Below, piece after piece: positions 32,987-41,478 of a stretch of 45,390 nt of DNA. The notes under the pieces are model-generated. The model was given only the letters and a program-made list of their open reading frames with translations, was not told the DNA's origin and did not search any database. Source of the DNA: Granulicella sp. S190 (lineage in GTDB: Bacteria > Acidobacteriota > Terriglobia > Terriglobales > Acidobacteriaceae). Positions within the stretch are counted from its first letter, which is position 1; every line of letters begins with the position of its first letter. The position numbers and the translations under genes were made by a program. The stretch lies in assembly GCF_009766095.1 (NCBI RefSeq), contig NZ_LMUD01000016.1, forward strand, positions 192,029 through 237,418, written 5' to 3'.

Positions 32987-33241
32987 ATGAGTGAATGTGC
33001 AGCCCAGGTGTTTACCGAGTTCAGTCCTGAAAAGTTCACGTGCCTGCAAGAGAAGGTCGCCGACCAGGGGATCGCGATAGATGGCCATCAAGGGAGTGCG
33101 TCGAAGGATGGCATCACTATCGCATGGGATTATGAGGCCGATAGCCAAACGCTTACGATCCAGTGCACAGCTGCGCCTTTCTATTTGAGCTGCGGAACAA
33201 TTAACGTCACTATTCATAATTGGGTGGACAGTTGTTCATAA
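32987..33241 (+). CDS. Small cysteine-containing protein of unknown function
   Basis: An 84-residue protein with a strong ribosome-binding site (GGAGGTGAT, seven bases before the ATG). I do not recognise the family. Visible features are an acidic, soluble chain, no signal peptide or membrane helix, four cysteines (two near the N-terminus, in SECAAQ and FTCLQ, and others in QCTAAPFYLSCG and at the end, DSCS) and alternating strand-like segments such as ITIAWDYEADSQTLTIQC. It is the first well-supported rightward gene of the NRPS cluster, 250 bases before the type II thioesterase. A carrier, inhibitor or modified-peptide role cannot be assigned. Confidence 0.65.
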   Translation: MSECAAQVFTEFSPEKFTCLQEKVADQGIAIDGHQGSASKDGITIAWDYEADSQTLTIQCTAAPFYLSCGTINVTIHNWVDSCS

Positions 33242-33491
33242 GTTTTCTGAGGGTCGGCCAGGTTATATCGATATATACCCCGACACTTCCAGCAGCGAGA
33301 AGCTGCCAATTCGTGGCCCAACAACATCGTCGGCCCAAAAGGGAAGCGCGCCAGCTCGAGCTGTTGTCGCTTTAGACGCCAGGCATTGCTGTGATCATGA
33401 ACGAAGGAAACCTCGCTCAGAGCTACTTGTCCGCCCTTGATTTCCCCACACTGCGTGCTGCTATATAGTAATGAGACATCACAGCTTGATT
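33242..33491. other. Gap before the thioesterase gene
   Basis: 250 bases with no firm gene. A 23-codon frame (33397-33468, starting MNEGNLAQSYLSALDFPTLR) lies just in front of the thioesterase but has no ribosome-binding site. TATATA at 33462-33467 could be a -10 element, without a good -35. Confidence 0.35.
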
Positions 33492-34262
33492 ATGCCGATT
33501 GTTAAACCCGGGTCGTGGATCAAACAGATGAGGTCGTCGAATCCGGGGGCTACTGTTCGCTTGTGTTTGTTTCCCTGTGCAGGAGGCAGCGCGAGCAGCT
33601 ACCAGGAGTGGACTGCGGACGTTCCATCGTTTCTTGACACGTTTGCGATTCAATTGCCTGGGCGGGCCAATCGGTTTTTGGAAGAGCCTCTCAAGACATT
33701 AGCGCCTATATGCGAAGCACTCTGCGATGAGTTGGAACAATTCGCCACTATGCCGGTTGCTTTCTTTGGGCATAGTTTGGGCGCATTGATCGCTTTTGAG
33801 GTGTGCCGTGAGTTGCGGCGTCGCAGGCAAAGACTGCCTATACACCTTTTTGTTGCTGGTCGGGCTGCGCCTCAGGTCATGGCGAGAACGCGGCCGATTC
33901 GTGATCTCCCCGATGCGGAGTTTCTGGTGGAACTGAATCGAATGGGAGGCATTCCGCCGGAGATCCAGGAGAATACGGAACTCATGGAGTTGCTTACGCC
34001 GATCCTGAAGGCGGATATCACTCTTCATGAAACGTATTCGCTTGCTCCGGAGACGCGGCTTGCTTGTCCTATTACTGCCTTTGGTGGAGTGAGCGATGCA
34101 GATGTGACACTCGATGACGTAAGGGGCTGGCAGGAGCAGACAGAGGCAGGCTTCTTCTTCCGCGAATTTGAAGGTGGGCATTTCTTCGTGAATGCGGAAA
34201 GAAAGAAGCTTATCCAGATCATCGCGGCGAGGCTGACTGGTGTTGGGCGCGCCGGTTGTTGA
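33492..34262 (+). CDS. Type II thioesterase (NRPS/PKS editing, alpha/beta hydrolase)
   Basis: A 256-residue alpha/beta hydrolase of the GrsT/SrfD type. LCLFPCAGGSASSYQEWTAD is the family's first strand and oxyanion loop, FFGHSLGALIAFEV holds the nucleophile serine, and the histidine lies in EGGHFFVNAERK near the C-terminus, with an aspartate in FGGVSDADVTLDD. Such enzymes remove wrongly primed acyl groups from carrier-protein arms of NRPS or PKS lines and so restore stalled synthesis. The frame can start at 33471 (seven codons earlier); neither start has a clear ribosome-binding site. It stands with MbtH and exporter genes opposite the NRPS, supporting a role in that pathway. Confidence 0.9.
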   Translation: MPIVKPGSWIKQMRSSNPGATVRLCLFPCAGGSASSYQEWTADVPSFLDTFAIQLPGRANRFLEEPLKTLAPICEALCDELEQFATMPVAFFGHSLGALIAFEVCRELRRRRQRLPIHLFVAGRAAPQVMARTRPIRDLPDAEFLVELNRMGGIPPEIQENTELMELLTPILKADITLHETYSLAPETRLACPITAFGGVSDADVTLDDVRGWQEQTEAGFFFREFEGGHFFVNAERKKLIQIIAARLTGVGRAGC

Positions 34263-34525
34263 TCGATTGAACTGTCGTTCTCCGCGTTGAGCGGCACTCC
34301 TGTCTTCCACCTCATCGAGCAAATAACACTTCGCCCGCGACACCGGAACCTTCGGCTACTCTGAGGCTCAATATCTACCAAAACCTCCGGCTGATACAAC
34401 TAGCGCCGTCGGCTTTTAGAGACAGTCTTATGGTTTGTCCAGGTGCTTAAAACAATCGCTTTGCAGACGATGAGCTTCTGTTCGGTGAACGTACCTCTAA
34501 GCATTTTAATTGCAAAAGAGAGTGC

Positions 34526-34531
34526 TATACT
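34526..34531 (+). promoter_or_regulatory. Candidate -10 element giving a leaderless exporter transcript
   Basis: TATACT ends nine bases before the ATG at 34541, and the 17-base upstream position reads ATTTTA, a weak -35. Transcription would start two or three bases before the ATG, and there is no ribosome-binding site in CATCCAACA, so the message may be leaderless. The rest of the 34263-34540 gap has no other feature I recognise. Confidence 0.4.
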
Positions 34532-34540
34532 CATCCAACA

Positions 34541-36607
34541 ATGAACGCGAGGAAGCCGCAACTTCCTAAGCTACGCTTAGTGTCTTCGATCACGGGGCGA
34601 GAGCGTTGGAAGTTTGATCAAATCTACCGTCACCCTCGCATGGCTCAGGAAATTCAGGCCATCGTCTCGGGTAATTCCGGAATTCTTAGCGTTGAAGCGA
34701 ATCCGCTGACCGGCGGGATATTGGTCTTCTATGACCCCAAGATTTTCGTGGGGCAGGTTGAGACGCTTCTACAGTTGGCGCACGCTGACCTGAGCAAAGG
34801 GAAGGTCCTTCCGTCCGAGCCCGCACAATCTCTGCTTTCGAATCCAATTCTCCGGCTTCTGGTACGTACGGACGCGGCGGATCGCGAACTAACGACGAAG
34901 GCCGTGGTGGTGACTGCGGGATGCGCGATCCTGTTCTTCTTTCCGGGCTGGGGATTGTCATTCATCCTTAATATCGTTACTCGCAGGCGAGGTTATCCCT
35001 TGTTATCGCGGGTTGGAATCAGAGGGCCAGGAACTCAGATCTGGCTTCTCGGATTCGCAACGATTGTATCGAGCTGTGCTTGGGCTTTTCTCAAGCACAT
35101 TCAAAAGAAACTCTGGACGAGGTTGGCGGCGAGGGCGGAGGCAAGGATTCGTTCCCGCGCGTTCGAGCATGTTCAGCAACTGGACATGGTTTTCTTTGAT
35201 AACCGGAGCACCGGTGGCCTGATGCACGCGCTATCGGGAGATGCGTCCAGCGTCGGGAGGTTTCTTGAGCAAGCACCCGGGCCGGCGATTGAAGCGGCGA
35301 CCTCCAGTGTCGTGGTTCTTGGGAGCGTTCTCTTTGCGGCTCCGCTTCTGGCTTTGCCGGTATGCATCCCCCTGCTTCTCTTCCTCTTGATCAACCGTTA
35401 TGTCCAGAAGAAGATCGCTCCTCTTTATGGTGAGGCGGCTATGAAGTCAGGGGAGTTGAGCGCGTTGCTCAACAATAATCTGGCGGGCATCGCCACCATC
35501 AAGAGCTTCACTGCGGAGGAGCGGGAGGCGCGCCGGGTTCGCGAAATGGGCGAAGGGGTTCGGACCAGCTACGAGAGGGCCACACTGGCGGGATCGGTTT
35601 ATACCAGCGTCCAGATGGGCCTGTTTATGGGAGTGGGCAACCTCTCTTTAACCGTAGGCGCTGCATCGGTGCTGCGCGGGAATCTCTCGATGGGAAGTTT
35701 GATGACGCTGGCCCAGATGATTCCTATTCTGTTTTCGGGAGTGTCGCAGATCGACGCTTTGTTCGACATGTATCAGAATGCCTCAATATCTGCTGAATCC
35801 GTTTTGAATCTGCTGGAGACGAAGCCGACGATCCTCGATGGGAAGGCGCTTCTCTCTCGCGACAAGCTTCATGGGGAGATCACGTACAAGGATGTCTTTT
35901 TCGGATATCAGCCTGAACTGGAGACCTTGCGGGCGCTGAGCCTTCGGGTTCCAGCAGGCCGGACGGTAGGAATCGTCGGCGCTACGGGCGCCGGTAAATC
36001 CAGCCTGGTCAAATTGCTGCTCCGCTTTTACGATCTGAACTCCGGAAGCATTTCCATTGACGGTCAGTCGACCAGAGATCTCCAGATTCAAAATCTCAGG
36101 AGCAATATCGGGTTTGTGAGCCAGGACATCTACCTGTTCGACGGCACGGTTCATGACAACATTGCGTACGGGCGTCCGGGTGCATCCAGGGAAGAAGTCG
36201 AAGAGGCTGCGCGAGCTGCCGAGGCACACGTATTCATCACTCAGTTGCCAAATGGCTACGATACGGTCACAGGGGAGCGCGGACAGCGGCTTTCCGCGGG
36301 CCAGCGGCAGCGAATTTCGATCGCTCGAGCAGTGATCAAAGACGCGCCGATTTTAATTCTCGACGAGGCGACAGCTTCCGTGGATAACGAGACGGAAGCG
36401 GGGATTCTCCGTTCTATCGAGCGTCTGGGTGCCGACCGCAGCATGATTATCATTGCGCACAGGTTATCGACGGTCCGTAACGCGGATGTCATTTATGTGT
36501 TGGACAACAAAACAGTACGCGAGCAGGGAACCCACGAGGAGTTGGTTGAGCTCAATGGGTTATATGCATCCCTGTGGCGGGTGCAGACAGGTTCCAGGTC
36601 GGAATAG
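34541..36607 (+). CDS. ABC exporter with heavy-metal-associated-like N-terminal domain
   Basis: A 688-residue fused ABC exporter. Residues about 15-90 (TGRERWKFDQIYRHPRMAQE, then NSGILSVEANPLTGGILVFY) look like the non-metal-binding HMA_2 type of ferredoxin-like domain, without the CxxC metal motif. A hydrophobic segment and the six-helix exporter domain follow (about 120-430). The ATPase has Walker A GATGAGKSS at 480-488, signature LSAGQ near 584 (A replaces G, tolerated), Walker B PILILDEATASVD and switch IAHRLSTV. It probably exports the NRPS product as a homodimer in the inner membrane. Its start has no Shine-Dalgarno but a -10-like sequence close by. It is followed by a small membrane protein and MbtH. 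Confidence 0.88.
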   Translation: MNARKPQLPKLRLVSSITGRERWKFDQIYRHPRMAQEIQAIVSGNSGILSVEANPLTGGILVFYDPKIFVGQVETLLQLAHADLSKGKVLPSEPAQSLLSNPILRLLVRTDAADRELTTKAVVVTAGCAILFFFPGWGLSFILNIVTRRRGYPLLSRVGIRGPGTQIWLLGFATIVSSCAWAFLKHIQKKLWTRLAARAEARIRSRAFEHVQQLDMVFFDNRSTGGLMHALSGDASSVGRFLEQAPGPAIEAATSSVVVLGSVLFAAPLLALPVCIPLLLFLLINRYVQKKIAPLYGEAAMKSGELSALLNNNLAGIATIKSFTAEEREARRVREMGEGVRTSYERATLAGSVYTSVQMGLFMGVGNLSLTVGAASVLRGNLSMGSLMTLAQMIPILFSGVSQIDALFDMYQNASISAESVLNLLETKPTILDGKALLSRDKLHGEITYKDVFFGYQPELETLRALSLRVPAGRTVGIVGATGAGKSSLVKLLLRFYDLNSGSISIDGQSTRDLQIQNLRSNIGFVSQDIYLFDGTVHDNIAYGRPGASREEVEEAARAAEAHVFITQLPNGYDTVTGERGQRLSAGQRQRISIARAVIKDAPILILDEATASVDNETEAGILRSIERLGADRSMIIIAHRLSTVRNADVIYVLDNKTVREQGTHEELVELNGLYASLWRVQTGSRSE

Positions 36608-36690
36608 TTCGTGGCCTTTCGGCGGCTTTGCACAAGATGCCTTATGACATTTATTTTTATCCAGTAATTTATACATAGCAGGAGTGGGAC

Positions 36691-36906
36691 ATGACATTTT
36701 TGATATTGGCTCTCGGTGCTGTGGGGGGATATTTCGTCGGCAGCAATCCGCAAACGGCGCTGAAGTATGCCGTGCGTGGGGGAATGGTGATGGGACAGAA
36801 GATTCGCGAAATTAAAGCAGAGATTGCAGAGACGGTAGAGGATCAGATCCAGGAAGAAAATCTTCGAACCTCGGCGAGCAGTGTTACTAAATCCAATGTA
36901 AATTAG
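36691..36906 (+). CDS. Small single-helix membrane protein (DUF5132-like)
   Basis: A 71-residue protein with AGGAG ahead of its ATG. Residues 2-17 form a glycine-rich membrane helix (FLILALGAVGGYFVGS), followed by ALKYAVRGGMVMGQKIREIK, a basic amphipathic helix, and an acidic tail (AEIAETVEDQIQEENL). This layout resembles DUF5132-type proteins, which often accompany HMA_2-type domains; the resemblance is by eye. It is placed 84 bases after the HMA_2-like exporter and nine bases before mbtH, so an accessory role to the exporter is a reasonable guess. No enzymatic motif is present. Confidence 0.7.
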   Translation: MTFLILALGAVGGYFVGSNPQTALKYAVRGGMVMGQKIREIKAEIAETVEDQIQEENLRTSASSVTKSNVN

Positions 36907-36914
36907 GGCTAGCT

Positions 36915-37142
36915 ATGACAAATCCATTTGAAGACGACAACGGTGAGTTTTTAATACTCGTCAATCATGAGGAGCAGTATTCACTTTGGCCTGGGTTTCG
37001 CGAGGTTCCGGAGGGGTGGCGTGTAACCGGCCCTAAGGGCAAACGCAAGGAATGCCTGGCGTGGATCGAAGAGAATTGGACTGACATGCGGCCCAAGAGC
37101 CTTCGGGACGCCATGGCCGCGGATCAGGGGATGCGCAGTTAG
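36915..37142 (+). CDS. MbtH-like protein, NRPS adenylation-domain activator
   Basis: A 75-residue MbtH family protein: NPFEDDNGEFLILVNHEEQY, then SLWPGF, VPEGWRVTGPKG, CLAWIEENWTDMRPKSLRDA, with all of the diagnostic residues (N, P, W, S, L, W, P, P, G, W, D, R, P) in place. MbtH proteins bind NRPS adenylation domains, help them fold and stimulate amino-acid activation. Its presence marks at least one MbtH-dependent adenylation domain in the NRPS encoded to the right. It begins nine bases after the small membrane protein, and a weak TAGGGC is the only candidate ribosome-binding site, so translational coupling is likely. Confidence 0.96.
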   Translation: MTNPFEDDNGEFLILVNHEEQYSLWPGFREVPEGWRVTGPKGKRKECLAWIEENWTDMRPKSLRDAMAADQGMRS

Positions 37143-37182
37143 CGGTTGCCGAATCATCTGAGTTGTGAAAGGCAGGCACCGC

Positions 37183-38106
37183 ATGTCCTCTGTCGCGCAG
37201 GCATCAGGTGTAGTGAATTCGTCTGATGATTCCGTTCCAACTATCAGCATCTCCCACCTGAACTCTGAGTTCTTTCATAAAAACTTCGTCATCCCGGGAA
37301 GACCGGTTTTGATCGACAAGGTTTTTGACGAAGAATGGACGCTTCCCTGGCTAGAGGACAAGCTAGGGGAGTATCCGGTAGGGGCAAGGTACTACGGGGC
37401 AGAGCGATTCCATCTGCCCAAGACACAGTGGAAGCGCTACTGTGAAACCCGTACTTTGCCATTTCCTGAGTTCGTCAAACTTCTGAGGGATGGGACTGCC
37501 GCGCGCGAGAGAATCTACGTCGCCAATTGCGATGTGAGCTCCACACCGGTTGTGACTGCGATTCAAAGCCAGCTTTCTAATCTAGAGACGAGAACCGGTC
37601 TGAAGCCAAATGGGGTTTCAAACTACAGTATGTGGTTGGGCGCTCCAGGGCATACGGAGCCTCTCCATTTCGATCTCGCGGATGGCCTGCTCATGAACCT
37701 GCGGGGCACGAAACATATTACGCTTGTACCACCTTCCGAGGCGCACAATGTGTATCCGTTTGGTTTTTTTGATGGTGGGCTTTCTCCGGGTTTCAGCAAA
37801 GTCTATCTTAATCAACCGGACCTGAAGATGTATCCGCGGATGGCTTCCGCACTGAAGGCGCGGCAAGAGGTGATTCTCGGCCCCAGCCAAGCGTTGTTTC
37901 TCCCCATTGGCTGGTGGCATGAAGTGACTACGACCGGCACGGACTATGTGTGTTCTCTGAATCGCTTCTGGAAGGTTGAGCCCTTCCGCAGAAATTTCGT
38001 TAATCGCTATGTGGCGAACATTTATCTGGTGACACAAATGGCCAAGCCATTGGCTGCCTTCTCCGGCAAGGAGCAGAAGAAGCCGGTAGTTCACAAGGCT
38101 TCGTAG
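37183..38106 (+). CDS. JmjC/cupin-8 Fe(II)/2-oxoglutarate dioxygenase
   Basis: A 307-residue cupin-8 protein. The double-stranded beta-helix is clear: APGHTEPLHFDLADGLLMNL holds the HxD iron ligands (H-F-D), RGTKHITLVPPSE gives the lysine/threonine 2-oxoglutarate side, and LFLPIGWWHEV provides the distal histidine. IPGRPVLIDKVFDEEWTLPW is the usual N-terminal element. Relatives hydroxylate amino-acid side chains, free or bound to carrier protein; in this cluster beta-hydroxylation of a residue of the peptide is the best guess, perhaps making the hydroxyl for carbamoylation or glycosylation. The ATG at 37183 with GGCAGG in front is preferred over a GTG six codons earlier. Its 3' end overlaps the convergent glycosyltransferase gene by 16 bases. 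Confidence 0.85.
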   Translation: MSSVAQASGVVNSSDDSVPTISISHLNSEFFHKNFVIPGRPVLIDKVFDEEWTLPWLEDKLGEYPVGARYYGAERFHLPKTQWKRYCETRTLPFPEFVKLLRDGTAARERIYVANCDVSSTPVVTAIQSQLSNLETRTGLKPNGVSNYSMWLGAPGHTEPLHFDLADGLLMNLRGTKHITLVPPSEAHNVYPFGFFDGGLSPGFSKVYLNQPDLKMYPRMASALKARQEVILGPSQALFLPIGWWHEVTTTGTDYVCSLNRFWKVEPFRRNFVNRYVANIYLVTQMAKPLAAFSGKEQKKPVVHKAS

Positions 38107-39461
38107 CGCCCGGCTTCAATCCACTCCAGCGCATGATTGAGTTCGGAGGGATCTTCAAATCGCTCGGCCATCTTTGCCAGATTCGACTTGAAATCTTCGC
38201 GGGTAAGGCATTGGCGAATCCCGTCGCTAAGCTCTGACGCGGATACGGACGAAATTCGATGACGCAGGCCGAGCCCATGAAAGACGACGCGGGCTGCGTT
38301 TCCCTCCTGATCGAAGGCGCACGGTACCACCAGCATGGGGACCCGGTTGAGAATGCATTCCTTGATCGTTCCCAGCCCACCATTGGTGACCATGACAGAG
38401 CTCTGACACAACATGCCGATTTGCGGGACGAAATCTGTCAGCAGGACGTTATCGGGTACGGGAGCAGGCAGTTTGGCGCGAAAGGCTTCGAGCTTGCGAC
38501 CTTTTCCTACGGCAATGACGAAAAACAAATCCGGATTGGCTGATGCCGCTGCCAGCGCGGTTCCGAGGAAGGTCTCTGCTGCCGAGTAGTAAAAGACGTG
38601 AGTGCCCAGAGAGACGTAGACCACCTTGCGTCCCCTGGAAAGAGGATCGAGGGGGAAGGAATCTTCGTTGCGATGGAGATCGACGCATGGACCGGCGTGG
38701 ATCCACTTTTCGCCCGCGGCCGGGTAATCGAATACCGCTGGGCAGAGGATGATTTCGGGTAAACGGAAGAAATAGCCGCGTCCCCGCAGATGCCTTTTCA
38801 GGCCGATGTACTTTGCATCCCGGTCTCCCGTCAGGTCTGCGGTGTCGATCAACATTCTTGCTTCGACGGGTACAGCACGCTTTAGTGCTGCCCGACCAAG
38901 AGCCCGGCTGAGAGGGTTATCCATGAGGAAGTGATGGAGCTGCGTCCCGAGCCATGCTGTCCGGGTGCGGAGGAACGAATTCGCGGAGTGGCCGCTGGGG
39001 ATGTATCCGCTGGTGATAGGGGGAATCGATTTGTTCGTACCAATCAGAGAAGTCTGAATCTGAACGACCTGAAAGCCATCTTTGCGGAGTTTGGGTGCCC
39101 AGGCGCGATTCAGGAGCGCATCGAGCATCACCAAATCGATGGAGTCCTGACGCAAACACTTCAGCAGACCTCCATCGCTCAACATACGAAGCGATTCCCG
39201 GAAGGCGGTGCTCGAGTAGTACTGGCGCAATTCTTCTTTTGCCTGTGAGGATCCTATGGCGACGGTTTCCGTGGGATCGATGATAGGGACTTCTTCCGTC
39301 ATGACGGTGATGTAAGAGAGTCCCTGTGCCCGCACTTCTTTTTCAAACTCGCGAAGGCCGAAGTAGATGACTCGGTGGCCCCGGCGAATCAGCTCTTTCG
39401 CCAGGTGGAACGTCGGGTAGACTCCCCCTCGTTCTGGATACATCAGAAAGGCAATATTCAT
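38091..39461 (-). CDS. Family-1-like (MGT/UGT type, GT-B) glycosyltransferase
   Basis: A 456-residue GT-B glycosyltransferase. The N-terminal acceptor domain starts MNIAFLMYPERGGVYPTFHL and HLAKELIRRGHRVIYFGL. The C-terminal donor domain has VVYVSLGTHVF, LLTDFVPQIGMLCQSSVMVT, NGGLGTIKECILNRVPMLVV and the acidic/glutamine pair FDQEGNAARV that contacts the nucleotide sugar. It resembles macrolide and glycopeptide natural-product glycosyltransferases and should attach a sugar to the peptide or a related intermediate. The first four bases overlap the preceding gene's stop (ATGA), so it ends the operon NRPS, carbamoyltransferase, SGNH protein, GT. No sugar-nucleotide biosynthesis genes are in the window. 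Confidence 0.9.
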   Translation of the reverse strand: MNIAFLMYPERGGVYPTFHLAKELIRRGHRVIYFGLREFEKEVRAQGLSYITVMTEEVPIIDPTETVAIGSSQAKEELRQYYSSTAFRESLRMLSDGGLLKCLRQDSIDLVMLDALLNRAWAPKLRKDGFQVVQIQTSLIGTNKSIPPITSGYIPSGHSANSFLRTRTAWLGTQLHHFLMDNPLSRALGRAALKRAVPVEARMLIDTADLTGDRDAKYIGLKRHLRGRGYFFRLPEIILCPAVFDYPAAGEKWIHAGPCVDLHRNEDSFPLDPLSRGRKVVYVSLGTHVFYYSAAETFLGTALAAASANPDLFFVIAVGKGRKLEAFRAKLPAPVPDNVLLTDFVPQIGMLCQSSVMVTNGGLGTIKECILNRVPMLVVPCAFDQEGNAARVVFHGLGLRHRISSVSASELSDGIRQCLTREDFKSNLAKMAERFEDPSELNHALEWIEAGRYEAL

Positions 39462-41464
39462 GAATTCGATACACGGACCGTCAGGGAGTGAATTTCGCCG
39501 AATACAGGGTAAAGCTCAGGGGTAAGCCCGCACTGCATGCGGTCGGCTCTGAGTTTAAGGACCGTGTCTTCTTCCGCAGTGAGTTTGGGCCAGCCGATCC
39601 GTAACCAATTTTGTCCAACATTCAGGACATCTGCCGGTATGGAAATAGTGCATGTGCGCCAGGACGTTGAGGGCGGGAGACAGGCTTGCTTGTCTTGGTT
39701 GATGGAGACTTCAACCCACGTATCTCCCGGTGCAGTGTGCGGCGTTCTGTAGGTAAGGGAAAGACACAGCGGCTTGCTGCCGGCAAAGGCGAAGGGAGAT
39801 TCCGGCTTGTAGGAGCGATAGAAGTTGCTGGAGGGAAGTAACAGGTTCCGCACGGGCTCCGGCATTGTCCAGAGAAACTCGCGCTCCTGAAGCGAGAGGA
39901 AGCTGTAGCGCGAGGAAAGTAGATCCAGCGGCTGGTCGCGTGGCTCATGATTGCGATGCAGAAGCATCGTGGCTGTTCCGGTAGCCTCCTGGTTGTCTGG
40001 ACCGAGAATTTGTTTGGCTACGCCAATCAGGTTTTGCGATAAGGCGATGTTCCAGTCGCTGCCGTAGGCAAAGTTGCGCAGATAGCTGAATGCTTTTTCC
40101 TGTTCGAAGAGGCAGCGTAGCTTCCGATTCATCCAAAGCGGGCCGGAGGCTGCTGCGAGCTCCAGAAATAAAGGGATCCATTCCGGGGAATCGTCGGCCA
40201 GAACTCTCAGGTGTCGCGCAAGAATCTCGTCCGGCAGGGCGGAGTTTTGCAGGGCTAATCCAAAGCTGTTGGCGATTTCGACCGCGTGTGGAGGAGCACT
40301 CACGGGAGTGCAATCGCGACCTGGCTTCGCAAGCGTTTTTGCTACGGCGGACATGGCGAGGCGAATGCCTTCCACGCTCAGATGGCAGTAGTCCGCAAAT
40401 AAGGGAGATTGGCTTTCTGCTTGATCGAAGACGTCACGCAGATCGATGCATTGGCAACCTGAGGCCGCCGCTACGGAAGCGATGGCTTCCCGGTTCGATG
40501 GCAGGCAGCGGGCGAGAGGGATGGAGCTGTTAAGGAAGATGGCATCCCATGATCTCTCGAAGAGCTCTCTGGCTTCGCGAAGGTTGCTCTTCGCTCTGCT
40601 GCATCGTGCAAGGAGATCATAGGCGGCCCCGCCCAGGGCCCCGCCATCCAACACGAGCATATCGTTCGCGAGACCGATGCATCGATGCAGGTCGCCAGCT
40701 TCGAATGCAGCTTCCGCGGCGGTGCGTTTTTCATACCATTGGCTGGTCTTTCCCGCGCCGAGCCATGGTCCGTACCAGGTGTCTTTCCATTCGCCGAAGT
40801 TGAACTCCGGGATGACGAACAGCAGGGGAACGTTTTTTGCCTTTGCGGTGGCGGCGATGTTTTCAAGAAGCGTACGAATGAGGGTGGAGAGCTCGGCTTT
40901 GCGACTCTCTACCAGCTTTTCGAGGGTGAACTCTACGTAGTCCTCACGGCTGAGGCTCTGAATCAGGCCGAGCGGTCCCCAATTGTTTCCGGAGAAATGA
41001 ACGATGACGTCCGGGGCGAGATGCTCGAGCGCCAGCGAGTTGAGCTGCATCGCCTGCGGGAGAGCCATGTTGATGCGGCTCAGGTCGAGGACTTCCGTAT
41101 CTTCTCCAAGCATCTGCGCGAGCACCTTGCAGGGGGTGAAGGCTGGGGCCAAGAACCATCCGTGAGCGACCGATTCCCCGATGACAACTACGCGCCGTTT
41201 GCCGGACTTCGGATGGAACTCTTCGATATCTGCCCATCCAGACCACTCGTGCCGGAGTTTTTGCGAGCGCACGAAGTGAACTCCATCGGGACGTTGTTGT
41301 GCCTCCCAGATGCCGATGGTGGGCTGGCTCTCGGGTAGAGTGTGTATCGCCTGGGTCGTATCGACATCGAGCAACTTCAGGTCGAACATGAGACTAAGGA
41401 TCTGCTTGCCTTCACCCTTGGCGAGTAGTGTTGCCAGTTGAGCTGCTTTCTGTTTCGAATCCAT
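39458..41464 (-). CDS. Large SGNH-hydrolase-like protein with TPR-like and beta-sandwich regions
   Basis: A 668-residue protein, from the ATG at 41464 with GGAGAT six bases upstream; an ATG five codons earlier overlaps the previous stop. Residues about 85-370 form a GDSL/SGNH fold: VVVIGESVAHGWFL holds the nucleophile serine, VIVHFSGNNWGPLG the asparagine block, and ADYCHLSVEGI the D-x-x-H catalytic pair. A helical, TPR-like insertion (AAFEAGDLHRCIGLANDMLV) lies between blocks. The C-terminal 110 residues look like a carbohydrate-binding-like beta sandwich. SGNH enzymes hydrolyse or transfer acyl esters. As it is coupled to the carbamoyltransferase and glycosyltransferase, it may add or remove an ester on the peptide; exact function unknown. 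Confidence 0.75.
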   Translation of the reverse strand: MDSKQKAAQLATLLAKGEGKQILSLMFDLKLLDVDTTQAIHTLPESQPTIGIWEAQQRPDGVHFVRSQKLRHEWSGWADIEEFHPKSGKRRVVVIGESVAHGWFLAPAFTPCKVLAQMLGEDTEVLDLSRINMALPQAMQLNSLALEHLAPDVIVHFSGNNWGPLGLIQSLSREDYVEFTLEKLVESRKAELSTLIRTLLENIAATAKAKNVPLLFVIPEFNFGEWKDTWYGPWLGAGKTSQWYEKRTAAEAAFEAGDLHRCIGLANDMLVLDGGALGGAAYDLLARCSRAKSNLREARELFERSWDAIFLNSSIPLARCLPSNREAIASVAAASGCQCIDLRDVFDQAESQSPLFADYCHLSVEGIRLAMSAVAKTLAKPGRDCTPVSAPPHAVEIANSFGLALQNSALPDEILARHLRVLADDSPEWIPLFLELAAASGPLWMNRKLRCLFEQEKAFSYLRNFAYGSDWNIALSQNLIGVAKQILGPDNQEATGTATMLLHRNHEPRDQPLDLLSSRYSFLSLQEREFLWTMPEPVRNLLLPSSNFYRSYKPESPFAFAGSKPLCLSLTYRTPHTAPGDTWVEVSINQDKQACLPPSTSWRTCTISIPADVLNVGQNWLRIGWPKLTAEEDTVLKLRADRMQCGLTPELYPVFGEIHSLTVRVSNS

Positions 41465-41478
41465 TCCAGATCTCCGCA

